Of a DNA stretch of 64,000 nucleotides, positions 43,485-53,755 are shown piece by piece. The notes under the pieces were generated by a model. The model searched no databases. It was not told the DNA's origin and saw nothing but the letters and a program-made list of their open reading frames with translations. A program made the position numbers and the translations under genes. The stretch comes from Nitrospira sp. (lineage in GTDB: Bacteria; Nitrospirota; Nitrospiria; Nitrospirales; Nitrospiraceae): the NCBI GenBank assembly GCA_029194665.1, contig JARFXO010000008.1, positions 1-64,000 of the forward strand, written 5' to 3'. Numbering within the stretch: the stretch's first letter is position 1; each line of letters starts with the position of its first letter.

Positions 43485-44602
43485 CGATCGTGATTGCAGC
43501 GGGTGGAACCGGTGGGCATCTCTATCCGGCCGTCGCGCTGGCTCGAGAATTTCTGCGTCGCGATCCTTCCACACACATTCTCTTTGTGGGGACGGTGCGC
43601 GGGGTTGAGTCCAAGGTGCTCGCGCATGAGGGATTCGAGTTAGCGTTGATCACCGCGAAGCCGGTCATGGGTAAGGGACTGCTGGAGGTCGTAAAGGGAG
43701 TGCTTGCTGTGCCTATTGGGATCCGGCAGTCACTGGACATTCTGAAGCGACGGCGGGCTGATCTAGTAATCGGAGTCGGTGGCTATACCAGTCCGACCAT
43801 GTTGATCGCTGCCGCCTTGAAAGGAATTGCTCGCGTGATTCTGGAGCCAAATGCCCATCCGGGATTGGCCAACAAAGTCGTCGCTTCCTTTGCTCAGAGG
43901 ATTTTTTTGGCCTTTGAGTCGGCCGCGACTTTCTTTGACCAACGAAAGGTTCGCATTGTCGGGACACCGATCAGGCAGGAGTTTTTGGTGCAACCAACCG
44001 ACAACGCCTCAACCAAGCAGGCTGGTCGGCACCTGTTGATTTTCGGCGGGAGCCAGGGGGCCAAGGCCATCAATAGTGCGATGCTGGAAGGGTTGCCTCA
44101 ACTGAGCCGACGTCTTCCCGGCCTGACGATCACCCATCAAACTGGAGAGGGAGATTTTGAGCGAGTCAGTGAGGTGTACCGATCGCTGGGTATCCGAGGC
44201 AAGGTCGTCCCCTTTCTCTACGATATGCCCACCGTGCTTCGGACGGCTGACCTGGTGGTGGCTCGTGCCGGTGCGATGACCGTCGCCGAATTGACGGCCT
44301 GTGGGAAAGCCGCGATTCTGATTCCGCTACCGACGGCCATCTTTGATCACCAGATGAAGAATGCGCGGGCAATGGAAGCAGCGGGAGGCGCCGTTGTTCT
44401 TCCCCAAGTAGATCTTACCGGAGGGAAGCTGGGCGAAATGATCGAAGCTGTTTTATCGAATCCGCAGCGACTGGAGACGATGCAACGGAAGAGTTTGGAG
44501 ATGAGACGAATCGATGCCGGCGAAGTGATCGTCGGCGAATGTTACGCGCTCATGGGAGTGGCTCATGACACCAACCAGCCTGCGAGAGGGGCCCGAGGTT
44601 AA
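43481..44602 (+). CDS. murG: Lipid II synthase MurG
   Basis: A 373-residue GT28 glycosyltransferase that adds GlcNAc to lipid I. The N-terminal loop A-A-G-G-T-G-G-H-L-Y-P-A, the second glycine loop F-G-G-S-Q-G-A near residue 185 and the A-R-A-G-A-M-T-V-A-E-L donor-binding segment are all present. The start at ATG 43481 overlaps the ftsW stop. A much longer frame reaches back to 42266, but that extension is antisense-like sequence over ftsW and is rejected. Confidence 0.95.
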   Translation: MTIVIAAGGTGGHLYPAVALAREFLRRDPSTHILFVGTVRGVESKVLAHEGFELALITAKPVMGKGLLEVVKGVLAVPIGIRQSLDILKRRRADLVIGVGGYTSPTMLIAAALKGIARVILEPNAHPGLANKVVASFAQRIFLAFESAATFFDQRKVRIVGTPIRQEFLVQPTDNASTKQAGRHLLIFGGSQGAKAINSAMLEGLPQLSRRLPGLTITHQTGEGDFERVSEVYRSLGIRGKVVPFLYDMPTVLRTADLVVARAGAMTVAELTACGKAAILIPLPTAIFDHQMKNARAMEAAGGAVVLPQVDLTGGKLGEMIEAVLSNPQRLETMQRKSLEMRRIDAGEVIVGECYALMGVAHDTNQPARGARG

Positions 44603-46055
44603 GGTTGTTGGGGAACGAGGGATTCAATCACAGACTTCTGCGGGTCGACAAAGGCTAAACCGTATGACGCTCTTTCGCAAGACACAGCAGATTCACCTCG
44701 TCGGAATCGGCGGAGCCGGCATGAGCGGCATCGCAGAAGTTCTCCTCACGATAGGATACAAAGTGACGGGCTCCGACTTACAGGCTTCGGAGACGACGAA
44801 GCGGCTGGAAGAACTCGGCGGAAAGGTGTTCGTCGGTCATCAGGCGTCCAATGTGGGGGAGGCGCAAGTTGTGGTCATCTCTTCCGCCGTGGCGGCGAGC
44901 AACCCCGAAGTGGTAGCCGCGAAGGCAAAGCAGATTCCGGTGATTCCGCGGGCGGAGATGTTGGCGGAACTGATGCGTCTGAAGTTTGGGGTGGCCATAG
45001 CCGGCGCTCATGGAAAAACCACCACCACGTCAATGGTCGCGAACGTGTTGGCACAGGGTGGCCTTGACCCCACGATGGTGATTGGAGGCAAGGTCAACGC
45101 CTTGGGCAGTCATGCGCGGCTTGGACGAGGCGACTTACTTGTGGCTGAGGCAGACGAAAGCGATGGATCGTTTCTTCGGCTCTCCCCGACCATCGTGGCG
45201 GTGACCAATCTGGACCGTGAGCACCTTGACCACTACGGGTCGATGGAACGCATCAACGAAAGCTTCTTAGAGTTCATCAACAAAATCCCCTTTTATGGGT
45301 TGGCGGTACTGTGTGCGGATGACGATCGTCTGACCGCACTGTTCCCTCGCTTGGTCAAACGGTATCACACCTACGGGCTTCGCGATCGCGACGGGGGGAC
45401 ACCGGATTTCAAGGCGACCGACATCAGCCTGAGACAATGGGGTGCTGAGTTCCGGACGTATTTCCGCGGGAAGAATCTTGGTCCATTCCGATTGGCTGTG
45501 CCGGGCATCCACAACGTTTCAAATGCGTTGGTTGCCATTGCCATCGGCTTCGAGCTGGAGATTCCTGTGGATCTGATTCGCAAAGGGTTGGCGGCCTTCA
45601 CGGGAGTCGAGCGGCGGTTTCATTTGCGAGGGGAAGCCGGCGGTATCATGGTGGTCGATGACTATGGCCACCATCCCACTGAGGTGAAAGCGACCCTCGC
45701 TGCCGCCAAGCAGGGCTGGGACCGTCGATTAGTCGTTCTTTTTCAGCCGCATCGATACAGCCGGACGAGAGATTGCATTGGAGAGTTCGCGCATGCTTTT
45801 GATGATGCCGACCTGCTGTTCACGACGGAAATTTATCCGGCCGGCGAATCACCGATCCCGGGAGTGTCTGGAGCCGCCCTTGCTGAAACGATCAAGTCGG
45901 CAGGCCATCCATCGGTGACCTTCATCGAGCGCAAGGAAATGCTGCCGGATCAGGTACTGCCTCACTTAAGACCGGGCGATCTCGTCCTCACTTTGGGCGC
46001 GGGTGATATCTGGAAGGCCGGAACCGGGATGCTTGCTCGGCTTGAGTCTGCGTGA
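44565..46055 (+). CDS. murC: UDP-MurNAc:L-alanine ligase MurC
   Basis: A 496-residue Mur ligase adding the first stem residue. It has H-L-V-G-I-G-G-A-G-M-S-G-I-A-E, the ATP loop G-A-H-G-K-T-T-T-T, E-A-D-E-S-D-G-S-F and D-D-Y-G-H-H-P-T-E. ATG 44565 follows a GGGAG ribosome site and overlaps murG by 38 bases. ATG 44664 would give a more usual 463-residue N-terminus, so the first 33 residues are doubtful. Confidence 0.93.
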   Translation: MTPTSLREGPEVKVVGERGIQSQTSAGRQRLNRMTLFRKTQQIHLVGIGGAGMSGIAEVLLTIGYKVTGSDLQASETTKRLEELGGKVFVGHQASNVGEAQVVVISSAVAASNPEVVAAKAKQIPVIPRAEMLAELMRLKFGVAIAGAHGKTTTTSMVANVLAQGGLDPTMVIGGKVNALGSHARLGRGDLLVAEADESDGSFLRLSPTIVAVTNLDREHLDHYGSMERINESFLEFINKIPFYGLAVLCADDDRLTALFPRLVKRYHTYGLRDRDGGTPDFKATDISLRQWGAEFRTYFRGKNLGPFRLAVPGIHNVSNALVAIAIGFELEIPVDLIRKGLAAFTGVERRFHLRGEAGGIMVVDDYGHHPTEVKATLAAAKQGWDRRLVVLFQPHRYSRTRDCIGEFAHAFDDADLLFTTEIYPAGESPIPGVSGAALAETIKSAGHPSVTFIERKEMLPDQVLPHLRPGDLVLTLGAGDIWKAGTGMLARLESA

Positions 46056-46061
46056 TGGCTC

Positions 46062-47006
46062 ATGATGCATCGAGTGCAAACGGATGGAGCGAAGGTACGA
46101 CCGTTGCGGGTACAGCACAGGTTGGAATCTGCCGTGGCGGGCGTTCGCGGGCCGGTTCGCTTCAATGCACCGCTTAAGGAGTACACATCGTTCCACATCG
46201 GTGGTCCGGCCGATGTGTTGGTGGAACCGGCCGATGTCGAGGATATTGTCCGTCTTGCGAAGCAGACGTGCGAACAGAAACTTCCGGTCTTTGTATTGGG
46301 TGGCACGAACGTCCTTGTTCGTGACAAAGGAATCAGAGGTGTGGTGGTCAATTTGGCAAGACTACGCACGATCAAAGAAGAACCGGGAGCGGTGTTGTAC
46401 GCAGAAGGCGGCGTCGGCATGCCGACGCTGATCGGCCAGGCTATCCGTCGGTCTTTGGCCGGATTGGAGTGGGCGGCTGGTATTCCCGGCACTGTTGCAG
46501 GCTGTGTCGTGATGAATGCAGGGACCAGGCTCGGTGAAATGAAAGACTCGGTGAAAGCCGTCCGGATCGTATCGCCGAAAGGTGCAGTGATTGACTGTCC
46601 GGCAGAAGCAATCGAATTTCGATACCGTCGGGCGACGCTGCCGCCGGGAGTTGTCGTCGGAGTATGGCTGCAGTTGAGGGCGGGGGTGCGGTCGGATATC
46701 GAAAAGGTCGTGAAAGACTATCTCCATTACCGCCGTGATACGCAGCCGCTCGCGCTACCGAGCGCCGGCTGCGTGTTCAAGAATCCACTGAATGATTCGG
46801 CTGGACGAGTGGTCGAAGCGGCAGGACTCAAAGGAATATCGGTCGGTGATGCACAGGTTTCAACCAAGCATGCCAATTTTATCGTGAATCAAGGGCATGC
46901 CAGCGCCGCCGACGTGCTTTCATTGATCAAGAAGGTGCGCACTCGAATCGCCCATAAGACTGGGATCAAATTGGAGCTGGAATTGAATATCGTGGGTGAA
47001 GCATAG
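46062..47006 (+). CDS. murB: UDP-N-acetylenolpyruvoylglucosamine reductase MurB
   Basis: A 314-residue FAD enzyme reducing UDP-GlcNAc-enolpyruvate to UDP-MurNAc. Motifs: N-T/S-F-H-I-G-G-P-A-D near residue 44, L-G-G-T-N-V-L-V, W-A-A-G-I-P-G-T-V-A-G and the substrate loop S-A-G-C-V-F-K-N-P. In that loop a cysteine takes the place of the proton-donating serine of the E. coli enzyme; I recall cysteine here in other bacteria too. Start ATG 46062 follows murC by six bases. Confidence 0.94.
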   Translation: MMHRVQTDGAKVRPLRVQHRLESAVAGVRGPVRFNAPLKEYTSFHIGGPADVLVEPADVEDIVRLAKQTCEQKLPVFVLGGTNVLVRDKGIRGVVVNLARLRTIKEEPGAVLYAEGGVGMPTLIGQAIRRSLAGLEWAAGIPGTVAGCVVMNAGTRLGEMKDSVKAVRIVSPKGAVIDCPAEAIEFRYRRATLPPGVVVGVWLQLRAGVRSDIEKVVKDYLHYRRDTQPLALPSAGCVFKNPLNDSAGRVVEAAGLKGISVGDAQVSTKHANFIVNQGHASAADVLSLIKKVRTRIAHKTGIKLELELNIVGEA

Positions 47007-47015
47007 CGAAAGGGG

Positions 47016-48005
47016 ATGGTCGTGACGAAGGGCCGACTGACACATGACCGGATCGGCGTGCTCATGGGAGGACGATCTTCCGAGCGGGAGATTTCGTTGA
47101 AGACCGGCCAGGCTGTCTATCAGGCGCTGATCCGTCGAGGATACGACGCAGTGGCCATCGACGTCACCGATCGTTTGTATCGGGATTTGGAGGACCACAA
47201 AGTCGCCATTGCCTTTCTCTCGCTGCATGGACCGGGCGGTGAGGACGGAACGGTCCAGGGATTTCTCGAGACAGTGGGAATTCCCTATACCGGTTCGGGG
47301 GTGCGCACGAGTGCCGTGGGAATGCATAAGGCGGCCACAAAAACGATATTGGCCGCACATGGTATTCCGCTCCCGGTCGGAACCGTTGTGCGGGAATGCG
47401 ACAGGCCCTCATTGGCGAAGGTCCTCAGGCAGGCCAAACTGACATTACCGATTGTCGTCAAACCGGTTTCGCAGGGATCCACAATCGGGGTCTCCGTCGT
47501 TCGCCGAGTCGGCCAATGGGGGGAGGCGTTCGACCTGGCCCATCGCTATGATCCAGAGGTGATGGTGGAGGGTTATATTCCCGGACATGAAGCGACCGTG
47601 TCCATTCTGGGAACTGCGGCGGAAGGTCCGAAAGTACTTCCGGCCATTGAGATCGTGGCGCCTGATGGTTTTTACGATTTCTCGGCAAAATATCAGAAGG
47701 GCAGGACGCAGTATCTCTGTCCAGCTCCGCTCCCTCCCAAGGTGGTTCACCGCATCCGTGAGTTAGCCGCACGAACCTACGACGTATTGGGTTGCGAGGG
47801 AGCCGCTCGTGTGGATTTCCGTATCACTCCGAGAGGTCGCCCGTATGTGTTGGAAGTCAATACGGTTCCCGGGATGACGGAAACAAGTCTGTTGCCTATG
47901 GCCGCAGCTCAAGCGGGAATTCCGTATGACGACTTGGTCGAGCAAATTCTGAAATCGGCGCTCGATCGCGCGAGTCGCTTTGCGCGGGTAGTCCCAAAGG
48001 GGTGA
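47016..48005 (+). CDS. ddl: D-alanine:D-alanine ligase
   Basis: A 329-residue ATP-grasp ligase supplying D-Ala-D-Ala for MurF. Visible are G-G-R-S-S-E-R-E-I-S-L near residue 20, H-G-P-G-G-E-D-G-T-V-Q-G near residue 73, the lysine V-V-K-P-V-S-Q-G-S-T-I-G-V loop and the Mg-binding E-V-N-T-V-P-G-M-T end. Starts at ATG 47016, nine bases after murB; its stop overlaps ftsQ by four bases (GTGA). Confidence 0.95.
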   Translation: MVVTKGRLTHDRIGVLMGGRSSEREISLKTGQAVYQALIRRGYDAVAIDVTDRLYRDLEDHKVAIAFLSLHGPGGEDGTVQGFLETVGIPYTGSGVRTSAVGMHKAATKTILAAHGIPLPVGTVVRECDRPSLAKVLRQAKLTLPIVVKPVSQGSTIGVSVVRRVGQWGEAFDLAHRYDPEVMVEGYIPGHEATVSILGTAAEGPKVLPAIEIVAPDGFYDFSAKYQKGRTQYLCPAPLPPKVVHRIRELAARTYDVLGCEGAARVDFRITPRGRPYVLEVNTVPGMTETSLLPMAAAQAGIPYDDLVEQILKSALDRASRFARVVPKG

Positions 48006-48868
48006 GCGTCATGCGATTCTTTGGAAGAAAGCGACGACCTCGTCCAGCAGGGCCACGAAAGAATCAGTGGAAGGAGTCGCAAGGAGAGAAAGCGGCGAAG
48101 GGACCCAGCCGGGTAAAAATAGCCAGACGGAAAGCTCTTGCTCGAAGGGTCGGACTGGCGATCGGTGCGGGGCTCGTGGCATGGCTCGTCGTGATGGGCC
48201 TACGATATTCCGGTCCTGCTCTCCAATCGTTGTTGGAAATCAAGACGATCACAGTCGAAGGAGAGCACCACATCGACGAACAGAAAGTGTTGGAGCTCGC
48301 AAAGGTGAAACTCGGTACAGGACTCCATCATATTGTGACGAGAGTCATTAAGGAGCGGGTGGAATCTCATCCGTGGATCAAAGAGGCAGTAGTGACCCGG
48401 GTTCCGTTTCATGAGTTACGCATAGCCCTGGTCGAACGAATACCTGCCGCCGTCATCCGTGCAGATTCCCAAAACTTTCTGACTGATGTGGAGGGGCATG
48501 TGCTAACCAGGCTTGGTCAGACCGATGACGAGGCCTTGCCTCTCGTGACGGGAATCGACTCCAAAGGCCTGTTGGAAGGGACTGAATCGGTGAGACAGGT
48601 CATCACGTCGGGCATCAAGCTTGCTACATTGGTCGGACAAACATTCGAAGGCCGGCTGCGAGTGAACGTGGAAAACCCGTCAAACCTTGTCGCACTCGTC
48701 CAGGGAATGCGATTCCAGTTCGGTGCAGAAGCGGTCGGAGAGCAGTGGGAACGGTTCCGACGCGTCAAACCGACTCTCAAAACTCTGAACTTTGACGGTC
48801 ATGGACGCAGAGCGAACGAAGTGGACCTCCGGTACGAAAATCGAATCGTCGTACGGGAAGGGGGGTGA
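48002..48868 (+). CDS. ftsQ: Cell division protein FtsQ
   Basis: A 288-residue bitopic divisome protein. A long basic cytoplasmic tail (~45 residues) precedes one membrane helix (~48-68). A POTRA domain follows (I-K-T-I-T-V-E-G-E-H-H-I through V-T-R-V-P-F-H-E-L-R-I-A-L-V-E-R) and then the beta domain. FtsQ links FtsL/FtsB to the divisome. GTG 48002 overlaps the ddl stop; ATG 48011 is an alternative start. Confidence 0.9.
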   Translation: MSVMRFFGRKRRPRPAGPRKNQWKESQGEKAAKGPSRVKIARRKALARRVGLAIGAGLVAWLVVMGLRYSGPALQSLLEIKTITVEGEHHIDEQKVLELAKVKLGTGLHHIVTRVIKERVESHPWIKEAVVTRVPFHELRIALVERIPAAVIRADSQNFLTDVEGHVLTRLGQTDDEALPLVTGIDSKGLLEGTESVRQVITSGIKLATLVGQTFEGRLRVNVENPSNLVALVQGMRFQFGAEAVGEQWERFRRVKPTLKTLNFDGHGRRANEVDLRYENRIVVREGG

Positions 48869-50106
48869 TTGCGGTGCCGAAGCGGGATCAAATTCTGGTT
48901 GGACTCGACATCGGAACCACGAAGATTTGTGCGATCGTGGCGGAGATCACAGACGCCGGAGGGCTCAGCATTATCGGTGTGGGATCCTGTCCTTCCCGCG
49001 GCCTGCGCAAAGGAGTCGTCGTTGATATTGAAAGCACCGTCGAATCCATCAAGAAAGCGGTCGAAGAAGCGGAGTTGATGGCGGCCGTCCAGATCAACTC
49101 GGTCTACACAGGCATTGCTGGCAGTCACATTTCCGCCGAAAACTGCAAGGGTGTCGTGGCGCTGAAACGGGCTGAGGTGACACGCGAAGATATTCAACGG
49201 GCCATCGAAAGCGCGCGGACACTCGCCGTGATCCCCCATGAACGTAGGATTCTTCATGTGTTACCGCGAGAGTTTATGGTGGATGGGCAGGAAGGTGTGC
49301 GCGAGCCGTTGGGTCTGTCGGGTAATCGTTTGGAAGTCAACGTGCATGTCATCACCGGCGCCGTAACCTCCGCTCAGAACATCGTGAAGAGTGTGAATCG
49401 AGCCGGACTCGACGTTGTCGACATCATTCTCCAACCGTTGGCGTCCAGCGAGGCGGTGTTGAGTCAAGAGGAGCGCGACCTAGGCGTGGCGATGGTGGAC
49501 TTGGGAGGGGGAACGACGGATCTGGCTATTTTTCTGGACGGCAGTATCCGTCACTCAGCGGTCCTTCCCATCGGTGGCCAAAACTTGACGAAGGATTTAG
49601 CCATCGGCCTCCTTACCTCGCAGACTGAGGCTGAGAAAATCAAGACTCAGTACGGCATTGCGCGGACTGAGTTGCTGACCGGACATCAGATCGTCGAAGT
49701 GCCGTCTGTTGGGGATCGGCCGGCTCGAACATTTTCCAGGCGGGATATTGCCGAGATCCTGGAGCCGCGTGTCGATGAGATGTTCGAGCTTGTTCGGAGA
49801 GAAATTGTGCGTGCCGGCTACGAAGGGATGTTGGGTGCCGGCGTCGTGATCACCGGCGGCACGTCCTTATTGGACGGTATGCTCGATGCCGCTGAGAAGG
49901 GCTTGAACTTGCCGGCACGACGAGGCATGCCTTCCGGTGTGGGAGGACTGCGCGATATTGTCGGCCATCCGAGTCATTCAACGGGAGTCGGGCTGTTGAT
50001 ACACGGCCGGCGACATGTCGATGAACTGGAAACAGCCGGGCTTCGCAATGGGGGAACCTGGGCGAAAATGCGTGGGTGGACGAAACGGGTCTTGGAGGTC
50101 TTTTAA
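48865..50106 (+). CDS. ftsA: Cell division protein FtsA
   Basis: A 413-residue actin-fold protein that tethers FtsZ to the membrane. The ATP-binding phosphate-1 segment [11 protein letters not shown], the 1C domain and the phosphate-2 loop V-D-L-G-G-G-T-T-D are clear. The C-terminal [15 protein letters not shown] is the expected amphipathic membrane-targeting helix. The GTG start overlaps ftsQ by four bases; GTG 48874 is also possible. FtsZ follows after 62 bases. Confidence 0.95.
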   Translation: MIAVPKRDQILVGLDIGTTKICAIVAEITDAGGLSIIGVGSCPSRGLRKGVVVDIESTVESIKKAVEEAELMAAVQINSVYTGIAGSHISAENCKGVVALKRAEVTREDIQRAIESARTLAVIPHERRILHVLPREFMVDGQEGVREPLGLSGNRLEVNVHVITGAVTSAQNIVKSVNRAGLDVVDIILQPLASSEAVLSQEERDLGVAMVDLGGGTTDLAIFLDGSIRHSAVLPIGGQNLTKDLAIGLLTSQTEAEKIKTQYGIARTELLTGHQIVEVPSVGDRPARTFSRRDIAEILEPRVDEMFELVRREIVRAGYEGMLGAGVVITGGTSLLDGMLDAAEKGLNLPARRGMPSGVGGLRDIVGHPSHSTGVGLLIHGRRHVDELETAGLRNGGTWAKMRGWTKRVLEVF

Positions 50107-50168
50107 CCTTTGAACCCTTGCGGGCGGCAGGTGGGTCGTCGTGCGAGGCGATGTGAGGAGGTGCCCCA

Positions 50169-51365
50169 ATGTTCTCATTCCAAGAAGATCTGCTGTCGCC
50201 GGTCCGCATCAAGGTGATCGGAATCGGCGGAGGCGGGTGTAATGCGATCAATACGATGATCACCTCCGGTCTCACGCGTGTCGATTTTGTCGCGGGTAAC
50301 ACCGACCTACAGGCGCTTGATCGATCGCTGGCACCGTATAAGATCCAACTCGGGCCTGAACGAACCCGCGGGTTGGGTGCGGGGGCAAAGCCCGAGATCG
50401 GGAGAGATGCCGCGCTTGAGAGTAAAGAGCACATCCGAGAATGTCTCGAAGGGGCCGATATGGTCTTCGTCACGGCCGGGATGGGGGGAGGGACCGGCAC
50501 AGGGGCTGCACCCATTGTGGCCAGTATCGCCCGTGAAATGGGCATCCTTACGGTAGGTGTCGTCACGAAACCGTTTCAGTATGAAGGCCAACGGCGACAG
50601 AAGCATGCAGAAGAAGGAATCCGCGACTTGCGTCGGCATGTGGACACCTTGCTCATAATTCCGAATCAACGGCTCTTGGGGATCGTTGATAAATCGACCC
50701 CGCTCCTCGAAGCGTTCAAAGTCGCGGATGACGTGTTGCGGCAAGCGATCCAAGGCATCGCCGACGTCATTACGACCACGGGACATGTGAACGTCGATTT
50801 TGCCGATGTCCGTACCGTGATGTCGCACACTGGACGAGCGGTCATGGGCATGGGAGTTTCCTATGGGCCGAATCGGGCGATCGAAGCGGCTCAAAAGGCC
50901 ATGTGCAGCCCTCTCCTTGAGGAAGGAAGTGTGGAAGGGGCTCGGGGCGTCCTTCTGAATATTACGGGAGGCCCCAGCATGTCGCTGCACGAGATCGAAG
51001 AAGCTGCCTCGATTATCCAGCAGACGGCAGATCCTGAAGCCAATATCATTGTCGGCCAGGTCATCAACCCAGACATGGGGGAAGAACTTATCATTACGGT
51101 GATCGCGACCGGGTTTGAGCGAGAAGAGGAGTCAGTAGCATCCACGATCGGAGCTGACAGGGGAACGAGTCGACCGGCCAAACCTGTCCCATCAGTGTTG
51201 GCAGGCATGGGCGCATCGATGTCGGGTGATCGACCGATAAAAGACCTCGATCGCCCGGCGTTTTTGAGACGAATGCACGATGGGCGAGAGTCCATGGACC
51301 GGGCGGTGTTGACCGCCGAAGATGAATGGGATGTGCCGACATTTCTTCGCAAACAAACAGACTGA
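50169..51365 (+). CDS. ftsZ: Tubulin-like division GTPase FtsZ
   Basis: A 398-residue FtsZ, preceded by a strong AGGAGGT ribosome site. The start [11 protein letters not shown] and the tubulin signature G-G-G-T-G-T-G at residues 106-112 bind GTP, and the T7-loop region follows. A flexible linker of ~50 residues ends in the conserved tail W-D-V-P-T-F-L-R-K, which binds FtsA and other partners. The separate strong ribosome site fits the high level FtsZ usually needs. Confidence 0.97.
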   Translation: MFSFQEDLLSPVRIKVIGIGGGGCNAINTMITSGLTRVDFVAGNTDLQALDRSLAPYKIQLGPERTRGLGAGAKPEIGRDAALESKEHIRECLEGADMVFVTAGMGGGTGTGAAPIVASIAREMGILTVGVVTKPFQYEGQRRQKHAEEGIRDLRRHVDTLLIIPNQRLLGIVDKSTPLLEAFKVADDVLRQAIQGIADVITTTGHVNVDFADVRTVMSHTGRAVMGMGVSYGPNRAIEAAQKAMCSPLLEEGSVEGARGVLLNITGGPSMSLHEIEEAASIIQQTADPEANIIVGQVINPDMGEELIITVIATGFEREEESVASTIGADRGTSRPAKPVPSVLAGMGASMSGDRPIKDLDRPAFLRRMHDGRESMDRAVLTAEDEWDVPTFLRKQTD

Positions 51366-51405
51366 TTTCGTGCCTCGCTTCGCATGATGGGGTTGTGATC
51401 TTGAT

Positions 51406-52149
51406 ATGACAGGCGAGTCGGTTATTACCGTCCCGGCGTTTGCGCATGCCGGGAGTCAGGTTTGCCATTTTTTCGGGACCCGTCGGCATGCTATGGGTTT
51501 CTGCCTGGAAGTGGGGATTCCGCGGAGGGGTGTAGCGGGCGTGGCATCGTCTTCATGGACCCTCTCAGTGAAGCAAGTCCATGGAACGGAGGCGCTGGTG
51601 CTGGACCGAGCCTTGGCTCCGACGGACCGATTTGTGGGCGGTTGGGATGCCTTGGTCACTGATCAACCTGGGATCATGGTGGCGGTTCGGACGGCAGATT
51701 GTGTTCCGATCCTGGTACACGATCCTAAACGTCGTGTCGTGGCCGCGATTCATGCCGGCTGGCGGGGAGCTGTTGCCGGCATTGTTCCTAAAACGCTGGC
51801 GCTGTTGGAGTCTCGCTTTGGCTCGCGTCTGGAGCATGTACGGATCAGCATCGGCCCATCCGCCGGGGTTTGCTGCTATGAGGTGGATGAGCCGGTTCTC
51901 GACCAGCTATCTGAGGGATTTCCGCGTTGGAACAAAGTGGTACGAACGAGGAGAGACGGAAGAGCGCATCTCGATTTGAAAGCGCTCATCAAAGAACAGG
52001 CGCAAACCCTCGGAGCGCCTCTGAAGTCGATCACGACCGTCAACCTCTGTACGATTTGCCACGAAGACCTCTTTTTTTCCTATCGGCGGGAGAAGAAGGT
52101 CAACGGCACCATGGTCAGTGCCATCGGGTTTCCGGTGAGACGAGGATAA
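51406..52149 (+). CDS. pgeF: PgeF/YfiH family peptidoglycan-editing/purine nucleoside phosphorylase
   Basis: A 247-residue laccase-domain (DUF152) protein. The metal-site residues are His59 in K-Q-V-H-G, Cys99 in T-A-D-C-V and His116 in A-I-H-A-G-W-R-G. Family members act on purine nucleosides and have been linked to removing wrongly built peptidoglycan precursors, which fits its place directly after ftsZ. An F-F-S-Y-R-R segment near the C-terminus is also typical. Confidence 0.9.
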   Translation: MTGESVITVPAFAHAGSQVCHFFGTRRHAMGFCLEVGIPRRGVAGVASSSWTLSVKQVHGTEALVLDRALAPTDRFVGGWDALVTDQPGIMVAVRTADCVPILVHDPKRRVVAAIHAGWRGAVAGIVPKTLALLESRFGSRLEHVRISIGPSAGVCCYEVDEPVLDQLSEGFPRWNKVVRTRRDGRAHLDLKALIKEQAQTLGAPLKSITTVNLCTICHEDLFFSYRREKKVNGTMVSAIGFPVRRG

Positions 52150-52233
52150 ATCGGACGCTGCCAATTCCGAGGTGCTTCCGCTAGAATACGGACGGTTCGC
52201 TGAATGGGCGGCCGCGACTCGTGAGAAAGGACG

Positions 52234-52944
52234 ATGGAACCGCTTAACCCGGAAGCGATAGGGAACCGTGTTCAATCGGTGCTCGCAAAAATTCAGTCGG
52301 CGGAAGAAAAAGCCGGGCGTCCTGCCGGTACGGTGCGATTGGTGGCTGCGACGAAAACCGTGACGGTCGAACACATCGCCGAAGCGGTACGTGCCGGCTT
52401 GTCCATCTTAGGAGAAAATCGTGTACAGGAAGCGCTTCCTAAAATAGCCGCCCTCATCCAGGCACCGGTTCACTGGCATTTTATCGGGCAGCTGCAACGA
52501 AGAAAGGTACGGTCCGTGATCGGTTTCTTCGACCTGATTCAATCTGTGGATAGTCTAGACTTGGCGCAAGAAATCGATCGCCGTGCGGGAGAGGCCGGCC
52601 GTCAGCAAAGTGTCTTGTTGGAGGTGAATATCGGGAGGGAACCGACAAAGGCAGGGTTTCAGCCGGATGACGTTGTGCGATCGATACCGATGCTGGCGCA
52701 GCTCTCCTATACCTGTATCAAAGGCTTAATGACGATTCCTCCGCCGACCGCTGATCCGGATTCGGCTAGGCCGTATTTCCGCCAACTCCATGATCTTGCA
52801 CGGCGGATTGCTGCGCTTGACTTACCGACCGTGAGGATGGATGAACTGTCGATGGGAATGTCGAACGATTATGAAGTCGCGATCGAGGAAGGGGCGACAT
52901 TGGTCCGTGTCGGCACCGCCATTTTTGGAGCACGTCATGTCTAG
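52234..52944 (+). CDS. yggS: YggS-family pyridoxal-phosphate homeostasis protein
   Basis: A 236-residue fold-type III PLP-binding barrel without known catalysis, thought to keep PLP levels balanced. The PLP lysine is Lys41 in V-A-A-T-K-T-V. G-E-N-R-V-Q-E-A, H-W-H-F-I-G-Q-L-Q and L-S-M-G-M-S-N-D-Y-E-V-A-I are family signatures. Its last eight bases overlap proC. The yggS-proC-yggT-divIVA order next to ftsZ resembles the ylm region of Gram-positive bacteria. Confidence 0.93.
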   Translation: MEPLNPEAIGNRVQSVLAKIQSAEEKAGRPAGTVRLVAATKTVTVEHIAEAVRAGLSILGENRVQEALPKIAALIQAPVHWHFIGQLQRRKVRSVIGFFDLIQSVDSLDLAQEIDRRAGEAGRQQSVLLEVNIGREPTKAGFQPDDVVRSIPMLAQLSYTCIKGLMTIPPPTADPDSARPYFRQLHDLARRIAALDLPTVRMDELSMGMSNDYEVAIEEGATLVRVGTAIFGARHV

Positions 52945-53755
52945 TCCCACGCTCACACCAAGCCTCTCGTTCGTGGGTGGTGGCCGGATGGCGGAGGCAC
53001 TGATCAGTGGGGTGCTATCCTCAAGAGGCTACAAAGCCGACCGGATCTATGTCGCGGACCCAGATACGGCTCGACTGGATCATCTCAAGAGACAGTACGG
53101 CATTCAGATTGGTCTCACGAATCATGAGGCGGTTGTCTCGGGAGATGTCGTCGTCCTGGCCGTGAAACCTCAGGTGACGGTCGAAGTCCTCAAAGAGATC
53201 GGGGATGTGCTGACAAAACGGCTCGTGATCTCGGTGGTCGCGGGACTGCGACTCGGTCGAATTATCGAGGCTTGTGGGCCACAGACTCGCGTCATTCGCG
53301 CGATGCCGAATACGCCGGCGATGGTCGGCGAAGGGATGACTGCTTTGACGATCGGGCCCGGGGTAGAGGAAAGTGAGGTGAGAGGTGCACGACAGATCTT
53401 TGAATCGGTCGGCAAGGTTGTGCGCATCGATGAGCGGTTTATGGATGCCGTGACTGGGTTGAGCGGAAGCGGACCGGCCTACGTCTTTCTCATGATTGAA
53501 GCGATGGCTGATGGCGGCGTCAAAATGGGGTTGCCAAGGGAGACGGCCAGTCTCCTCGCAGCGCAGACCGTGTTGGGTGCGGCGCGAATGGTTCTGGAAA
53601 CGGGGCAGCATCCTGCGAGTCTTAAGGACCAGGTAGCGTCTCCGGGAGGAACAACGATTGCCGGGTTGCATCGGCTTGAGCAGGGAAGTCTCCGAGGCCT
53701 GTTGATCGACGCTGTTGAGGCTGCGGCCAAGCGTTCTCGGGAGCTGGGAGGCTGA
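52937..53755 (+). CDS. proC: Pyrroline-5-carboxylate reductase
   Basis: A 272-residue NAD(P)H enzyme completing proline synthesis. Motifs: F-V-G-G-G-R-M-A-E-A near the N-terminus, V-L-A-V-K-P-Q, R-A-M-P-N-T-P-A, G-L-S-G-S-G-P-A-Y and S-P-G-G-T-T-I-A-G. ATG 52937 lies within the yggS end, overlapping by eight bases; the frame open to 52841 has no conserved content. The stop overlaps yggT (TGATG). Confidence 0.93.
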   Translation: MSSPTLTPSLSFVGGGRMAEALISGVLSSRGYKADRIYVADPDTARLDHLKRQYGIQIGLTNHEAVVSGDVVVLAVKPQVTVEVLKEIGDVLTKRLVISVVAGLRLGRIIEACGPQTRVIRAMPNTPAMVGEGMTALTIGPGVEESEVRGARQIFESVGKVVRIDERFMDAVTGLSGSGPAYVFLMIEAMADGGVKMGLPRETASLLAAQTVLGAARMVLETGQHPASLKDQVASPGGTTIAGLHRLEQGSLRGLLIDAVEAAAKRSRELGG